This document shows, one piece after another, positions 11,346 through 22,200 of a stretch of 64,000 bases of DNA. The stretch is taken from assembly GCF_000005505.3 (NCBI RefSeq), contig NC_016131.3, forward strand, positions 69,328,355 through 69,392,354, given 5' to 3'. Under the pieces are notes generated by a model. The model made no database searches. It was not told the origin of the DNA and saw nothing but the letters and a program-made list of their open reading frames with translations. This DNA is from Brachypodium distachyon. Lineage: Eukaryota > Streptophyta > Magnoliopsida > Poales > Poaceae. The first letter of the stretch is position 1. Every line of letters starts with the position of its first letter. A program made the position numbers and the translations under genes.

Positions 11346-11940
11346 TTACAACAATGCTTCAACTTTTGCAATCTGCTCTTCTTCAGTTAGCGGGGCTGGC
11401 GTACAGTTTGTCTGATCGTAAAGGTCATGCTTCCATTTTTCTTCTTGGTCACCAGCAGCCTGATACATGTTGTTTCTCCCATCATATGAGTTGTTAAACC
11501 TGTCTCTGTCTCTTCCCCCTCTACCAGCAAAACGCCCCCTTGAATCATAGCCATTTCTCTGACCAGCACTCCTGTAATCAGAAAAACCCCACCTGGTACC
11601 CCGATCATCTGGCCTTACGAATTCCCGTGAGTGGTGACTTCTCCTTTCTTCTCCCATTCCAGAGAGCCCAGGTTGATCAGGTTTACGTGATCTTGAATCC
11701 GGTTCTGTAACAGCGGCAGATCCTTGCTCCTCAAGTGGCATTCCCATCTCCCTAAATGCTGGCCTCCTCTTGGCAGCAGGAGCTTCTTCCTCCAACTGAA
11801 AAAATCCATCATGCTTCCATGTAGACTCGACATCACTCTGTTGGTGAACCTGCTCAGCCTTTCCCTGCAAACTATGTCCCTCGGACTTGTGTTTATCTCT
11901 ATCACCAAGATGTTCCTTTGATCTCTTTGTCTTCCATATT
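11346..11940 (-). CDS. Terminal exon of an Arg/Gly-rich protein gene, 5' part missing
   Basis: A minus-strand frame is open for 198 codons to a TAA at 11346-11348. A good acceptor (TTTCATTTTATTTTAAAG) lies just before it at 11942-11941. The peptide is charged and ends with an ordered-looking tail: TWKHDGFF, KRRPAF, an RG-rich stretch (YDSRGRFAGRGGRDRDRF), then EEKWKHDLYD and LTEEEQIAKVEALL. I remember similar C-terminal tails in plant nuclear proteins but cannot name the family. The next 5' DNA (from 11963) is a fragment of another gene and then retroelement sequence. Either the upstream intron has been filled with repeats or this is a severed gene end. Conservation of the tail argues for recent function. 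Confidence 0.55.
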
Positions 11941-11962
11941 CTTTAAAATAAAATGAAACTTG

Positions 11963-12199
11963 TCATTTGCAGTTCTAACGGGAGGAGTGGCATTATAGAC
12001 TGTGCACTCCCTCCAAAATGGTCAGCCTGGGTTCCGGCAGGTTTTGCATCCTCAGGTACCTTGTAAGTTGTAACTCGGATACCCAATAACTTCGACGAGG
12101 TGCTTGTGGGCAAGCATATGCCGTCTTCGCTGGCCTGGAGGTGTTACCTGGCAAAGGGGAGCATGGGCTCCGTAGCAGACGAGTCCTCAGCCGCTGCGA
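11963..12199 (+). pseudogene. Distant 3'-end fragment of the DUF1618-like gene
   Basis: About 237 bp match 4827-5040 with few differences, and match 3403-3625 of the intact gene more weakly. This copy keeps the segment AGGTACCTTGTAAGTTGTAACT that the 4827 copy lacks, so it is closer to the ancestral form. Its left border is only about 20 bp from the splice acceptor of the Arg/Gly-rich exon. Confidence 0.75.
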
Positions 12200-12542
12200 C
12201 TTCTGTCCAGTGGGACCAGAGGGTAAGGCTTTTGAATATTTGTTAGCATGGTTCAATTAAAACAAACCAAAAGCATGTCACATGCTTACATTGCATCATG
12301 GCATAATTTTCCTTGTATTGGATTGTGCGTTTATGTGTGTGTATGTTTGCTTTGTTTAGTTCTTCCGGAGTGCGATCTTTGTTCGTGTGACGATTGTAAC
12401 CCATACTCCGGTGAAGAAGGCAAGTTCACTTTGATCATTCACCTATTATTTTATTATGCACTAGATGTTTTATTAGTTGCATTGATAGGACTATTATTGT
12501 ATCTATGCTAGCTATGAATTCCTAGTAGTATAGATTACCCCT

Positions 12543-13828
12543 TGAAAGGGCATTTCTCTCCTAAGTGGTTTTGGTGGTGATGACAATGCGTTGTGTGGAC
12601 TAATCATGTGTTAAGTTTTTCAGATTTGATATCAAATGGCGCAAAACTATTCGATGCCCTCAAGATTGGAAAAGAAGCGTAGTGGAGTTTAGCGGCGTTT
12701 TCATTTATTGAGTCGTAGGAACTCTGTACTATTAAGAGGGAGTCCACATGGGAAGGTAATGGGTGAATCGCTTTTCACGTACACAAACATACATTTTGCA
12801 CCCACATAAAGCCTACCAAAAAGTGAGAGAACAATTTTCTTCTTCTAAGTGTTGTGCCTGTGTTTACTCGGGTCCGGAAATTCCAGTGGAGTTCCAGGCG
12901 ACCGGAACTTCCACCCAACCTCCGGACCAGCTCCGTGATGCTACTGGAATCCTATATGGATTTCTGAAGGTTGAGCCGGAACTGGGCCGGAACTTCCGGT
13001 GAAGAGCGGAAGTTCCGCCCCTAGAACTCGCAGTGCATACGGTTAGATTTTGGGAAGTCCATGTAAATAACCCTTCGTCCCCAACGGGTATTCTGCCCGA
13101 GCACGAAGCCAAGAACAGCCCACTCTCACCCAAGAACTCCATAAGCTTCAATCTACTAGATCTCCCTCCATAGAGTTTCCCCCTTGTTGATTCTTTGAGG
13201 ATTGGAGGAGAAGAGCTAGATCTAGGGTTTCACCAAGTCACAAAGTTGATTCTCCTTGTTTTCTCTTGTGAATTTCGTTTCTCTTGGGCTTTTGGGAGCC
13301 CTAGACGGAAGCGGTTGCCTTGAGCTCTCCCTTGGTCTGAGGAGCTCGGGGATTGGATTGGGAGCCTCCAATTGAATCGTGGAGCTAGCCCCGGTCAAGT
13401 TTGTAAGGGTTTGGACTTCGCCCCCAAGAAAGCCACTAGTGGAACTCACCTCACCTTTGTGGTGTTGTGAGAGCTCATCCCACCTTTGTGGTGTGGCGAG
13501 TTGGAGAATAGAGTGAGCCTTTGTGGCGTCTCTACCTTTGTGGTAGAGCACTCCTACAAACGGAGACGTACACCGATCCTAATAAGGTGGAACTTCGGTG
13601 AAATCTTCGTCTCCGCGTGTGGTATCATTTTGCTCTTTACATTCTTGCTATTTATTGTTGCTTCAGCTATTGCACTTCATACTAGGGTTGCATTCACTTT
13701 AGAGAATCTAGTAAACCCTAGGATTAAGTGCTTTGTATCTTTCAAGAAAAGAAAAACAAAACGTAAAATTTGTTAGTCGCCTATTCCCCCCCCCCCCATC
13801 CCCTCTAGTCGACCATAGCGATCTTTCA
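12543..13828 (+). mobile_element. Solo LTR of a Sirevirus-like Copia element
   Basis: This 1286-bp LTR starts TGAAAGGGCATTTCTCTCC and ends GACCATAGCGATCTTTCA, with matching terminal TGAAAG/CTTTCA. It is flanked by an exact 5-bp target duplication CCCCT (12538-12542 and 13829-13833). It therefore inserted as a whole element and later recombined between its LTRs. It aligns with the LTR at 15889-17210, sharing TATTAAGAGGGAGTCCACAT, GCACCCACATAAAGCC and TTAGTCGCCTATT. Confidence 0.9.
12988..13017. repeat. Hairpin in the solo LTR
   Basis: Arms CGGAACTTCCG (12988-12998) and CGGAAGTTCCG (13007-13017) are exact inverse complements around an 8-bp loop. They lie 445 bp into the LTR, in a block with several more CCGGAA/TTCCGG words. 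Confidence 0.8.
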
Positions 13829-15888
13829 CCCCTGCCATTACCTTTCCACCAATTGCCATTGTAGGTAGTTGAATGCTATGCTATGTTAGTAACGTGAGTG
13901 GAATCATCACATTACGATGTTATTGTGGCTATAGAGAAAAAACTATGTTTTCTTAGTGTAAGGCAAAACAAGTAATTTAATGAATCATCCTGGGTGGGCT
14001 GCTTTGAGATTTTGAGATGTCATGCGACGCCAGGTCCATTTCTATGGGTCCATTTCTATGAGTCGTCTCTCCGTGGATTCGGGGGCGCCTGCGTCGCAAA
14101 TGTGGAATGCCACCCGGGGTATCCAGAGACTTGACTAGTTCCTTGTTTAGTAGCTTCCAGTACAACCACATGCTAATATGAGCTCTGGCTTGATTGAGTA
14201 AGTTGTATGAATCCAGATCCGAGGGATTGTGTAGTTGTAACCGTGTAGGTGGGAATGTAGGTCCCTCAGGTGGTCTGGGGGATTACCGCTGAAAGTCATG
14301 TAATCGATGTCGTTGCTACTTTACCCTGAGGACAGCAAGGGATTAACACGTCTATTTCTTGTGGATAAAAGTGTACAACCTCTCGACAGTGTCAAACTAA
14401 GTACTTAGCCGTGTCTCCGGTTACGGACAAATTTGAGCAACTAGATTTGGAAACTGTAAGGAATGTCTTACTCATTCTAATTTCCTAATAAAATGAACGG
14501 TTTGAACTTAGGATAGGAGCATTCGGTGTGTCTACCCGGTGTCCAATAGATTAATAGGAGCATTGGTGTGTCTACCCAATGTCCAAAAGTGAGAAAACTA
14601 TTTTGTTTAAAACTGATAGGATTAAACAATGAGGCTTTTATGCAAATAGTCCAAACCCCCACCTAGCCAAATATTGCATGTAATTGATAGGTCTGTTATA
14701 ACACTTTAGTGAACTTGACAATACATTTAATGTATTGACTCCCTAGTGGCTGCAACGTTTAATGTTGCAGGTGTTACATGTGAAGAGTAAGGTACGATTT
14801 GTTAGGGTTGCGAGTTTACATTCCAACATGTTTCGACTGTGTAGTTGTTATGGGACTCTTGTATCTTCTACTTTCGATTGCAAGACCTGCGGGGATTTGC
14901 AAGGGTTTTTAAGTCACAAGTTTGGTTCTTTATACATTTATTTGTGAACTTTATTTGTGTGTAGTTTGATCGATACTTTTATTTATGCCATTTGTGTCAT
15001 TGCTTTGAACTATTGTGACCTTTTTAGGTCCTTATGCTTTGATACATTTTGTGTAAGACATGTTCTTTATATGCTTAAGATGTAATAGCTTGTCATGTGC
15101 TTAATGTTCACTTTGTGATATGCTTTGTGACTTTTATGACTGGCTATATCTCATATGTGCTTTATATCTATATCATGTCTTGCTAATCATGTGTGGAGAC
15201 GTTTTCAGTTTTACCTTTGTAGAATTTGCCCCATCACATGATCTATTTGGCAAAGGTATGCCCTTCGTGGGATTGTTTGTGGGACATGGTTAACCTTTAT
15301 ATGCATGAGTCTTAATAGCTTAAGTCATTTGGTGTTATTTTGTTTTACTCTATACCTATGACTTGCTATGCTTTTATGATCTATTCTTTCATGCATATTT
15401 GTTCCATGCCTATATCATGTCTTCCTAATCTTGTGTGGAGATGTTGTCCATTTTTTGCCCTTATAGAATTGCTCCATCACAAGATCTCATTGCAAAAAGT
15501 ATGATTTCAATTGTTGGATTTATCTAACCCATTATGCTTCATGGAAGCATTGTTCTATATATTGTTGGATAAGTCCATGTAGGGTTCATTCACTTTTGTT
15601 ATGCCTCTTGAAGGTATGCTCTATATCTTGTATGAATGATCCCTTACATATCTTTGTGAAGCTCTCATTGAAATATCCTTAATCCTTTGCAATTGAGTTG
15701 TTGGTTTATAAAATCTAGGGGGAGCGTTGATCCTAGAGTATGTGCACTTCGCATTCCAAAAGCAAATTGAAATGGTGCATATATCTAGGGGGAGCCCTTC
15801 TATATTTTATATCCCTTTGCCTTAAGCTTTATTGTTATATCTTATTGCAAATCGTTGTGTAGTCATCAAACACCGAAAAGGGGGAGAT

Positions 15889-17210
15889 TGAAAGGGCATT
15901 TTGATCCCTAAGTGTTTTGGTGTTAATGACAACATGACTCGTGGACTAACCGTGTGCTCGAGTGTTTCAGATGTGAGATCAAATGGCACAAGACGGTTCG
16001 TTGTCCTCAAAAAGGAAAGAAGCGTAGAAGGATTTACGGTTTTTTATTTATATTGAGTCGTATGAAATCCGTACTATTAAGAGGGAGTCCACATGGGAAA
16101 GGTTTGGGTGAATCAACTTCACGTACACAAATCTACTATATTTGCACCCACATAAAGCCGTTTCCTTAGTGGGAGAGAGACCACCTCATAATCTTAGCCT
16201 AAGGGTTTTGTGCCTAAATGTCTCCAGGGCGGCAGTGCAGCTCTATCCAGGCCGGTAGTTCCGCCCAGTACCGGAACCGCACCTAAATGCTACTATCTTC
16301 TAGCGGTAGTGGGGCGGTACCGGAGCGGTACTACCGCTGGCGGTAGTACCTCTCTGCTACCTCGCACGAAATACACTTAACGGTCAGTTTTTGAGGCGCC
16401 CTTTAAATAGGAATCGTCCCCTACCTCGAGACTTCTTCTCCACCAAGCTATTCCTCTCTCCCCTAAATACAAGAGCTTCAAATTCCTAGATCTCCCTCCC
16501 TAGTGCTTCCCCACTCTTGATTCTTTGAGGATTGGAGGAGAAGATCTTGATCTAGGGTTTCACCAAATTGAAAAGTTGATTCCCCTTGTTTCCTTTGTGG
16601 AGTTTGTTACTCTTGGGATTTTGGGATCCCTAGCCGGAAGGTGTCTCTTCAAAGCCTCCAATCTTGTGAGGAGGTGCTTGAGGATTCGGGAAGGAGCCTC
16701 CAATTAAGTTGTGGAGTTGTGCCCTTCTCCTTGTTTGTAAGGGTTCAGCGTTCGCCCTCAAGAAACCACTAATGGAACTCACCTCACTTTTGTGGTGTTG
16801 TGAGAGCTCATCCCACCTTTGCGGTGTGGTGAGTTGGAGAATAGAATGAGCCTTTGTGGCGCCTTTACCTTTGTGGTAGAACACTCCTCCAAACGGAGAC
16901 ATACACCGACCCCAATAGGTGGAACTCCGGTGAAATCTTCGTCTCCCCGTGTTGTATCATTTTTGCCCCTTTACTTACTCGCAAAGCTTAATTGTTTATC
17001 TTGTGCTTCGGCTTTCAAGCAAGTTTCAATTGATTATCTATTACTTGTGCATGTGCTTCGGCTATTGCATCATACTAGGGGTGTTCATCATTTAGACGTT
17101 TTAGTGAACCATGTATTGATGCGTGTATTCCATAGAAATGAAAAGAAAAGGTAAAATTTGTTAGTCGCCTATTTACCCCCCCCCCTCTAGTCGACCATAC
17201 CGAACTTTCA
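15889..17210 (+). repeat. 3' LTR of the truncated Sirevirus
   Basis: A 1322-bp LTR from TGAAAGGGCATTTTGATCCC to GACCATACCGAACTTTCA. The 5 bp after it is GACGT; the matching copy at the 5' end is lost with the truncation. The C-rich run at 17175-17185 corresponds to that at 13787-13797 in the solo LTR. Confidence 0.85.
16327..16350. repeat. Hairpin in the Sirevirus 3' LTR
   Basis: GGTACTACCGC (16327-16337) and GCGGTAGTACC (16340-16350) are exact inverse complements with a 2-bp loop. They lie 438 bp into the LTR, the same place as the different hairpin of the solo LTR. Confidence 0.85.
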
Positions 17211-17228
17211 GACGTCGGTGTCGGTGTT

Positions 17229-17354
17229 GCTAGGAGGCGATAGCGGCGGGAAACTCGTAGAGGAATCAGGGACAGAGGAGGAGGGGAGGGGTACTCCAGC
17301 TAGGAGGAGGCAACGGCGGGAAACCCCTAGTGGAATCATGGACGGAGGAGAGGG
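17229..17354. repeat. Imperfect tandem repeat
   Basis: Two units of about 73 bp share GCTAGGAGG, CGGCGGGAAAC and AGGAATCA/TGGAATCA words. The stretch is purine-rich and has no recognisable protein. Confidence 0.5.
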
Positions 17355-18175
17355 GAGGACCGGAGGAGCGACGGGAGGGTGGGTGAGAGAATCAGGAGAA
17401 GCCGCGATGCTTTGGGAGCAGTCGTGTAGTGAACGGTAGCGATAAGTACACGCCAACGGGTCTGATTAAAACGCGTGGACGCTAAAACGTACCAGAAGAT
17501 TCTCTGCCCTTTAGAGGAGAGAAAGAATTTTTTTTTTGGGGGGGGGGTCCGGTTACAAGTTACATTTGCTTCTTTGGCAGTTGGATGGGTCCAGACATGG
17601 GCCAAAAATCGTGAACAGGTTGGACGAAATCAATGCAACAGATCTAGGCTACGGCTGCAATGGGTCATTAGTAGTCGGGGCCTCATTATTTAGAAAGCTA
17701 AGAGGTAGCCGGAGCCCAGGTCACTTTTCTCGGGTCCAAGTTGGGCTATGTGATTTTATCTGGGCCACGTGACCGTTTGGGCGCGGATACACGAAGGAAA
17801 TGCTCTGAGAATAGATGGCGTGGAGCCCAGCGATAACGATCCTATGCGGCCCGCGCTTGCGCTCTAAAATCTCGGCCCGGCGGAATTGACTTTTTGGATG
17901 ATTCGGTGGTGGAGAGTGGCGTCTAAGTTGGCCCAGTTAGGGCTTAGTTCAGCTCAGTAACAGGCTAACAGCTCACCTGTGGCCCAATTAAGGCGGGACA
18001 TTCCCCATTCCTTCTCTACAAGACCAACACCAACTCACCAACACCACCACCAGTGTCCAGTTGTCCACCGTGGCACCAAGCACATGCAAAAAACCCTAGC
18101 AGGCTCCCTCCGCGCAAAAACCCTAGCAGAGGCCCCCCTCCGCGAGGCATCCTCCTCCGCCTCCGATCCATTGCA
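17355..18175 (+). other. Intergenic stretch and 5' leader of the next gene
   Basis: Nothing coding was recognised in 17355-17970. From about 17990, CT/CA-rich sequence with repeated AAAAACCCTAGCA words (near 18088 and 18116) leads into the start codon at 18176. AAACCCTA words are common near transcription starts of plant housekeeping genes. Confidence 0.4.
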
Positions 18176-20720
18176 ATGGCGAGGCTGCGGTCAGCGTCCA
18201 CCTCCCTCTGGCGCATCCTCCGCCGCTGCTCCTTTGGGTCAGCCGCCGTGACCCCCGATCTCGGCGGAGCCGTCTCGCGCATGTCGGGTTTGTCCTTACC
18301 TTGTTCCTGACCCCCGATCATGTCCGTCTTCCCCTCTAGTGTCCTGGTGTATGATCGCCGGATCACCCAACCACGGATCACCGTCGTAGCGAGAGAGATA
18401 CAGAAGACAGGGATGGATTTTGTATTCCCACAGATCCCCACAGTCCTATTCCGTGTTTGATTTGATCCCTCCACGGTTGCTGACTAGCTGCGAGTTGAGA
18501 TGATTTTGATGCGGCGTGTGGTACAATTCTAGTTGCCTAAGGGTTTAATTGGTCTCCTTGATCGTTTAGGTGTTGGGGGTAGTATACCTGTACTGCTGTC
18601 TGCTGGTGCTATTTTTCTGACTTGCTAGACTCGTTAAGCTCCGTAATGTGTATTACACTGAGAAATCGTTGAGCTGCATGGTTAAATTGTGAAGGATATG
18701 TGATTAAGACTTGAAAACAGTCCATCACGGTTCATTTTAGGATGTGATCTGATATAGATTACGTTGTTTAACTTTGAGCTGAGAAAATTTGATGTGGTAG
18801 TCCATTTCCTTGTTTAATTAGTTAGTGGGATGTGCTGAGCTGCAGATATTATCTGACTGATTCACTGATAACATCATATTATGAACCACCATGTGAATAG
18901 TGTTTGTGATTATGACCCCTGAGCAGCATCACCTCTTGTTCATGTCATACTACCTCCGTCCCGAAATAAGTGACGTGGATTTGTATAAGAATCTATACAA
19001 ATTCATGTCACTTATTTTGGGACGGAGGGAGTATATGTTTGCATTGGCATACACAAATAGTAAATATCTACTGTTTTGAAGCGCATTTTCAAATGCGTGT
19101 ATGAATATAAAATTATGTATCCTTTCAATGTGTCTATTGCGTTAAATCTGTAGCATCTGATTCCAAGCCGAAAAAGCGTGTGGTTATGGCAGCTTAATTG
19201 TTTCGTGATGACTGTAGTGAACATTTTCTGTGTTGCTGAAAGCAAGAAAGAATATATAAATGCTCATTGTCTTTTGCTGCATCCTGTGGCAGCAGGGGAG
19301 CCTAGGCGGTACTTATTCACTGATGTACCTGGAGTACTTAAATATACAACGACAGCTGAGGCGCCTGTGCCGACAGAAGCTTCTGTACCGACTACACCTC
19401 AAGGATACCCAATGTAAGTCCATACATCGTATTGCTTTTTAATTTTGCTGTCATATCTGCCTTGTTCAACTCAGGCAATGTCCTAGTCAGATGTATTCCA
19501 TTTATTTATAGTCTGGGCCAGAGTTTGCTTGAATAGATGTATCCTTATTAAAATGCTGAGCTGAGATATAATAGTTGACATGTCGCTGTAAATATCTTAA
19601 AATGACACATGGCAATAGGGGTATCAACTAATGCAGATTATATCTCAACCTCAGGTATTTTGGGGGGCTCTGCAAATTCCCTGATGATATTGTTGAAACA
19701 CCAGATGTGTACTTTGAGAAGAACACGCTGATCATGAAGGTGAAACAGGACCGTCTCATCATCGCTAGAGGTGGTAGGGGACAGGGATATATGATTCCAG
19801 AAGCATCAAGAGCGTTTATTTGGAATGGGGTGGTACTGCCTTACATTCTTCACTCTCACAATATCTCGTCGAAGGGGCTTTTCACTAAAGAAAACTTGGT
19901 CATGATGAGTAGGCTGGGCCTTCCTGCATTTAAGGAGATCAACAGTGTTGGAAGTATTGAACTGACAGAGTCCCAGAAAAATGAAGACATTAAGGACGCA
20001 TTGACCTACTTTATTGAGAAGGCTTGTGCAACTCTTGGCATTGAGATTGCATAGCTTCCAATGGAAATGCAGGATCTGTATGAATTCGCACGGAGTTCTC
20101 CTGATGGTGAACAAATCATCACTGACCCTGCATTGCTTTCAAGAGAAAGTCGAGCATTGCTCATCCTCAGAATTTTTGGGTTCATCAAGGAGATGCTGTC
20201 ACGCACAATTGTTGACAGCAATATCAGTTTTCCTCACAATACCAGTTTTGATCACAGACTTAGTGCAGCAATGGCCAACCTGTCTGGTAAAGAGCCAATC
20301 TTTGAGGTTGATCGCTTTTACTTGGAGCTTCCTTACACCAGTGCCTCGCTTTGGGCGCCTAAGTGGACCACTAGCATCGGTTCTAGTTTCCTTAAACCGT
20401 TTATTGGAAGAATGGGGCTTAAGAAGCTGGCAACACAAGGAATCAAAGATGATGGTAAAGGGCTTCTTTGGGTTCACCGCAACGCGGTGGTCCACTGGAT
20501 GGATGAAGAGATTATCCTTCTCATCAAACAGATTGCTGCAGCTGAAGGTATTATCATCCCGGACCATAATCTGAGTGACGTGCTGGACTTATTGCAGTAC
20601 GAGTTTCCAGTTTTCTTGCGGGAGGCGGTGAGACTTTTCAGAAAGCTGAATTGGGACTCACATCTTGATCTTTGGTCCTTGTTTGCAAGTCCTTTAAAGT
20701 GGGGGGCCCATTTAAAGTGA
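18176..20720 (+). pseudogene. Three-exon gene of unknown function with an in-frame TAG
   Basis: The exons are 18176-18287, 19293-19413 (or from 19296) and 19655-20720. They join in one frame of 433 codons ending in TGA at 20718. The N-terminus MARLRSASTSLWRILRRCSF is rich in Arg and Ser without acidic residues, like a mitochondrial presequence. The middle reads YFGGLCKFPDDIVETPDVYF. Codon 211 is TAG (20052-20054). After it the same frame continues with LPMEMQDLYEFARSSPDGE for another 221 codons to HLDLWSLFASPLKW. The part after the stop is as gene-like as the part before. The copy may be a recent pseudogene, a sequence error, or a readthrough or two-protein locus. I recognise no family. Splicing is otherwise orderly. 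Confidence 0.6.
18950..19031. mobile_element. Stowaway-like MITE in intron 1
   Basis: An 82-bp element with inverted ends CTACCTCCGTCCCGAAATAA and the complement of TTATTTTGGGACGGAGGGAG. It has TA on both sides (18948-18949 and 19032-19033). It lies inside intron 1 of the gene starting at 18176. Confidence 0.85.
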
Positions 20721-22191
20721 ATTATCCTCAGGTAAATCAGGTTTTTCTTTGGCTTGTTTGTCTGTTGGGTGTGAATTGTGTAGTTTCTCATTGGTTCTGT
20801 GTGCTTGCTGCAGGTTCTCTGAAAATACTGTTGGGGCATGAAGGTGAAATGATTTGGGGGTATGCAGTGCATTGTGGATTTTTGGGGATGCAGTGCAATA
20901 TTTTACTCTAGAGAATGCTTCCGAAAGTAGTAAGTAGCAAATAGCCCTGTAGCGATGTTGACAATCTAGAATTTAGTGGATGCTCCATTGCTAGCTAGAT
21001 GATCCTCTGCATGTACTGGCCAGATGATCCTCTGCATGTGCTGGCTGCTTATAGCTAGCTCTCTGTCTATGTACGAAACGTACGTCCATGGCTATAACTG
21101 AGAGAATGTGCGTGTACAGTGCTAGGCGATCGATGCCAATGTACCGGCTTGTCCAATTAACTCTTTCTGTTTCGTCTGCTTTCCATTTGCTGTCGTGCAT
21201 CTGTTTTCCCAGTCATATCCGTCCCAACGTGAAATATAATGGATTGTTTTGAGGATCTATTCTTGTTTTCCATTTGCTGTCGTGCATCTGTTTTAAGGAT
21301 GGTTTCGATCTGTTTCATTTCTGACGTGCGTAAAACTTTTATCCTCGACGGCTCTTCTCCTCACCAATCCGGTGCAATTCAGCTGCTCGCATTACTGCTA
21401 GACTGTAGCTTGATGCTGACAATGAAGAATGTAGTCCATGCTGGAGCATGTCTCCACTGTTTGCTCCTAATTGCCGAGATTCCTTCTGCAGCTCCAGTAC
21501 CAAGTCTGTTTTGCATCACACACGCGTCAGCATGTAGATGCGGTTGTAGAACTGCTAGAACCTGATGTGGTCAGAAGAAAGTAAAAGAGAGACGACACCA
21601 AAACCATAGAAAAATGCTTCATGCACCAACATGTCAATCACGAATCGACCGCCAGACGCAACATCAACACAGAACCTAATGAAAAATGCCGAATCATCCG
21701 CAAGAAGCAACATACATGAACAAGGAACAACACAGCAAGAAGCAGGGAATGTCTGTAAAAATACCACTACACCCAAGGTGCCGGACTCTCTGAGTGAGAT
21801 AGTTCACATCCATTTTCCGTCTAGCATGCATTAATTAATTATACCATGTTTACACCGTGTCATAGTCAAAGAAATTAGCCTTGATCACATTCACCAATCA
21901 TTTCTCTTTTCTCTAAATTTTGTTCAGTTTTCTGATGGCCGTCGTCAAGGTGACCAATTTTATTTTGTACTACTAAATTCAGGGGATTAATTTGTTGTGC
22001 TATTCAAGACGACCGAGAAATCTGTTTCTGCACAAGTTGACCAAGCTGTACACATCTTCTAAAATTTGCCTACTCAATTTTCACCGTACGTATAAAGAAT
22101 CAACTTTTCAAAGTCGTTGATCAACTTAATTAGAGGTGCAGTAAGACTTTTAAGCCAGACTAGCTTAGAGAGGTAACAGTAAGGTGTGTCA
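20721..22191. other. Intergenic stretch with short direct repeats
   Basis: No gene was recognised. A 25-bp word containing GATCCTCTGCATGT is repeated in tandem at about 21001 and 21026. The word TTTCCATTTGCTGTCGTGCA is repeated at about 21180 and 21268. The first few hundred bases may be the 3' UTR of the preceding gene. Confidence 0.4.
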
Positions 22192-22200
22192 AAAATAAAA

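Larger units (their letters stand above)
12205..14940. mobile_element. Older interspersed repeat, split by a solo LTR
   Basis: The flanks of the solo LTR (12205-12537 and 13834 to about 14940) read as one repeat once the LTR and one CCCCT are removed. The right part has wording familiar from Triticeae retroelements, such as TGTGGATAAAAGTGTACAAC and TTAGCCGTGTCTCCGGTTAC, but no conserved protein domain. Ends and class are not defined, and the boundary with the following Sirevirus remnant is approximate. Confidence 0.45.
14940..17210 (+). mobile_element. 3' end of a second Sirevirus-like Copia element
   Basis: About 950 bp of T-rich, non-coding internal sequence lead to a polypurine tract (AAAAGGGGGAGA, about 15877-15888) and an LTR. 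Two extra polypurine copies, TCTAGGGGGAGC at 15714-15725 and TCTAGGGGGAGC at 15784-15795, precede it. Multiple polypurine tracts are a known mark of Sireviruses. A duplicated segment (GTGTGGAGACGTT... near 15191 and GTGTGGAGATGTT... near 15432) lies in the internal region. No gag-pol is present, so the copy is 5'-truncated. The boundary at 14940 is approximate. Confidence 0.75.

Noticed and set aside
17208..17456. Minus-strand frame between the Sirevirus and the next gene
   Set aside because: It is explained by a purine-rich tandem repeat and resembles no protein.
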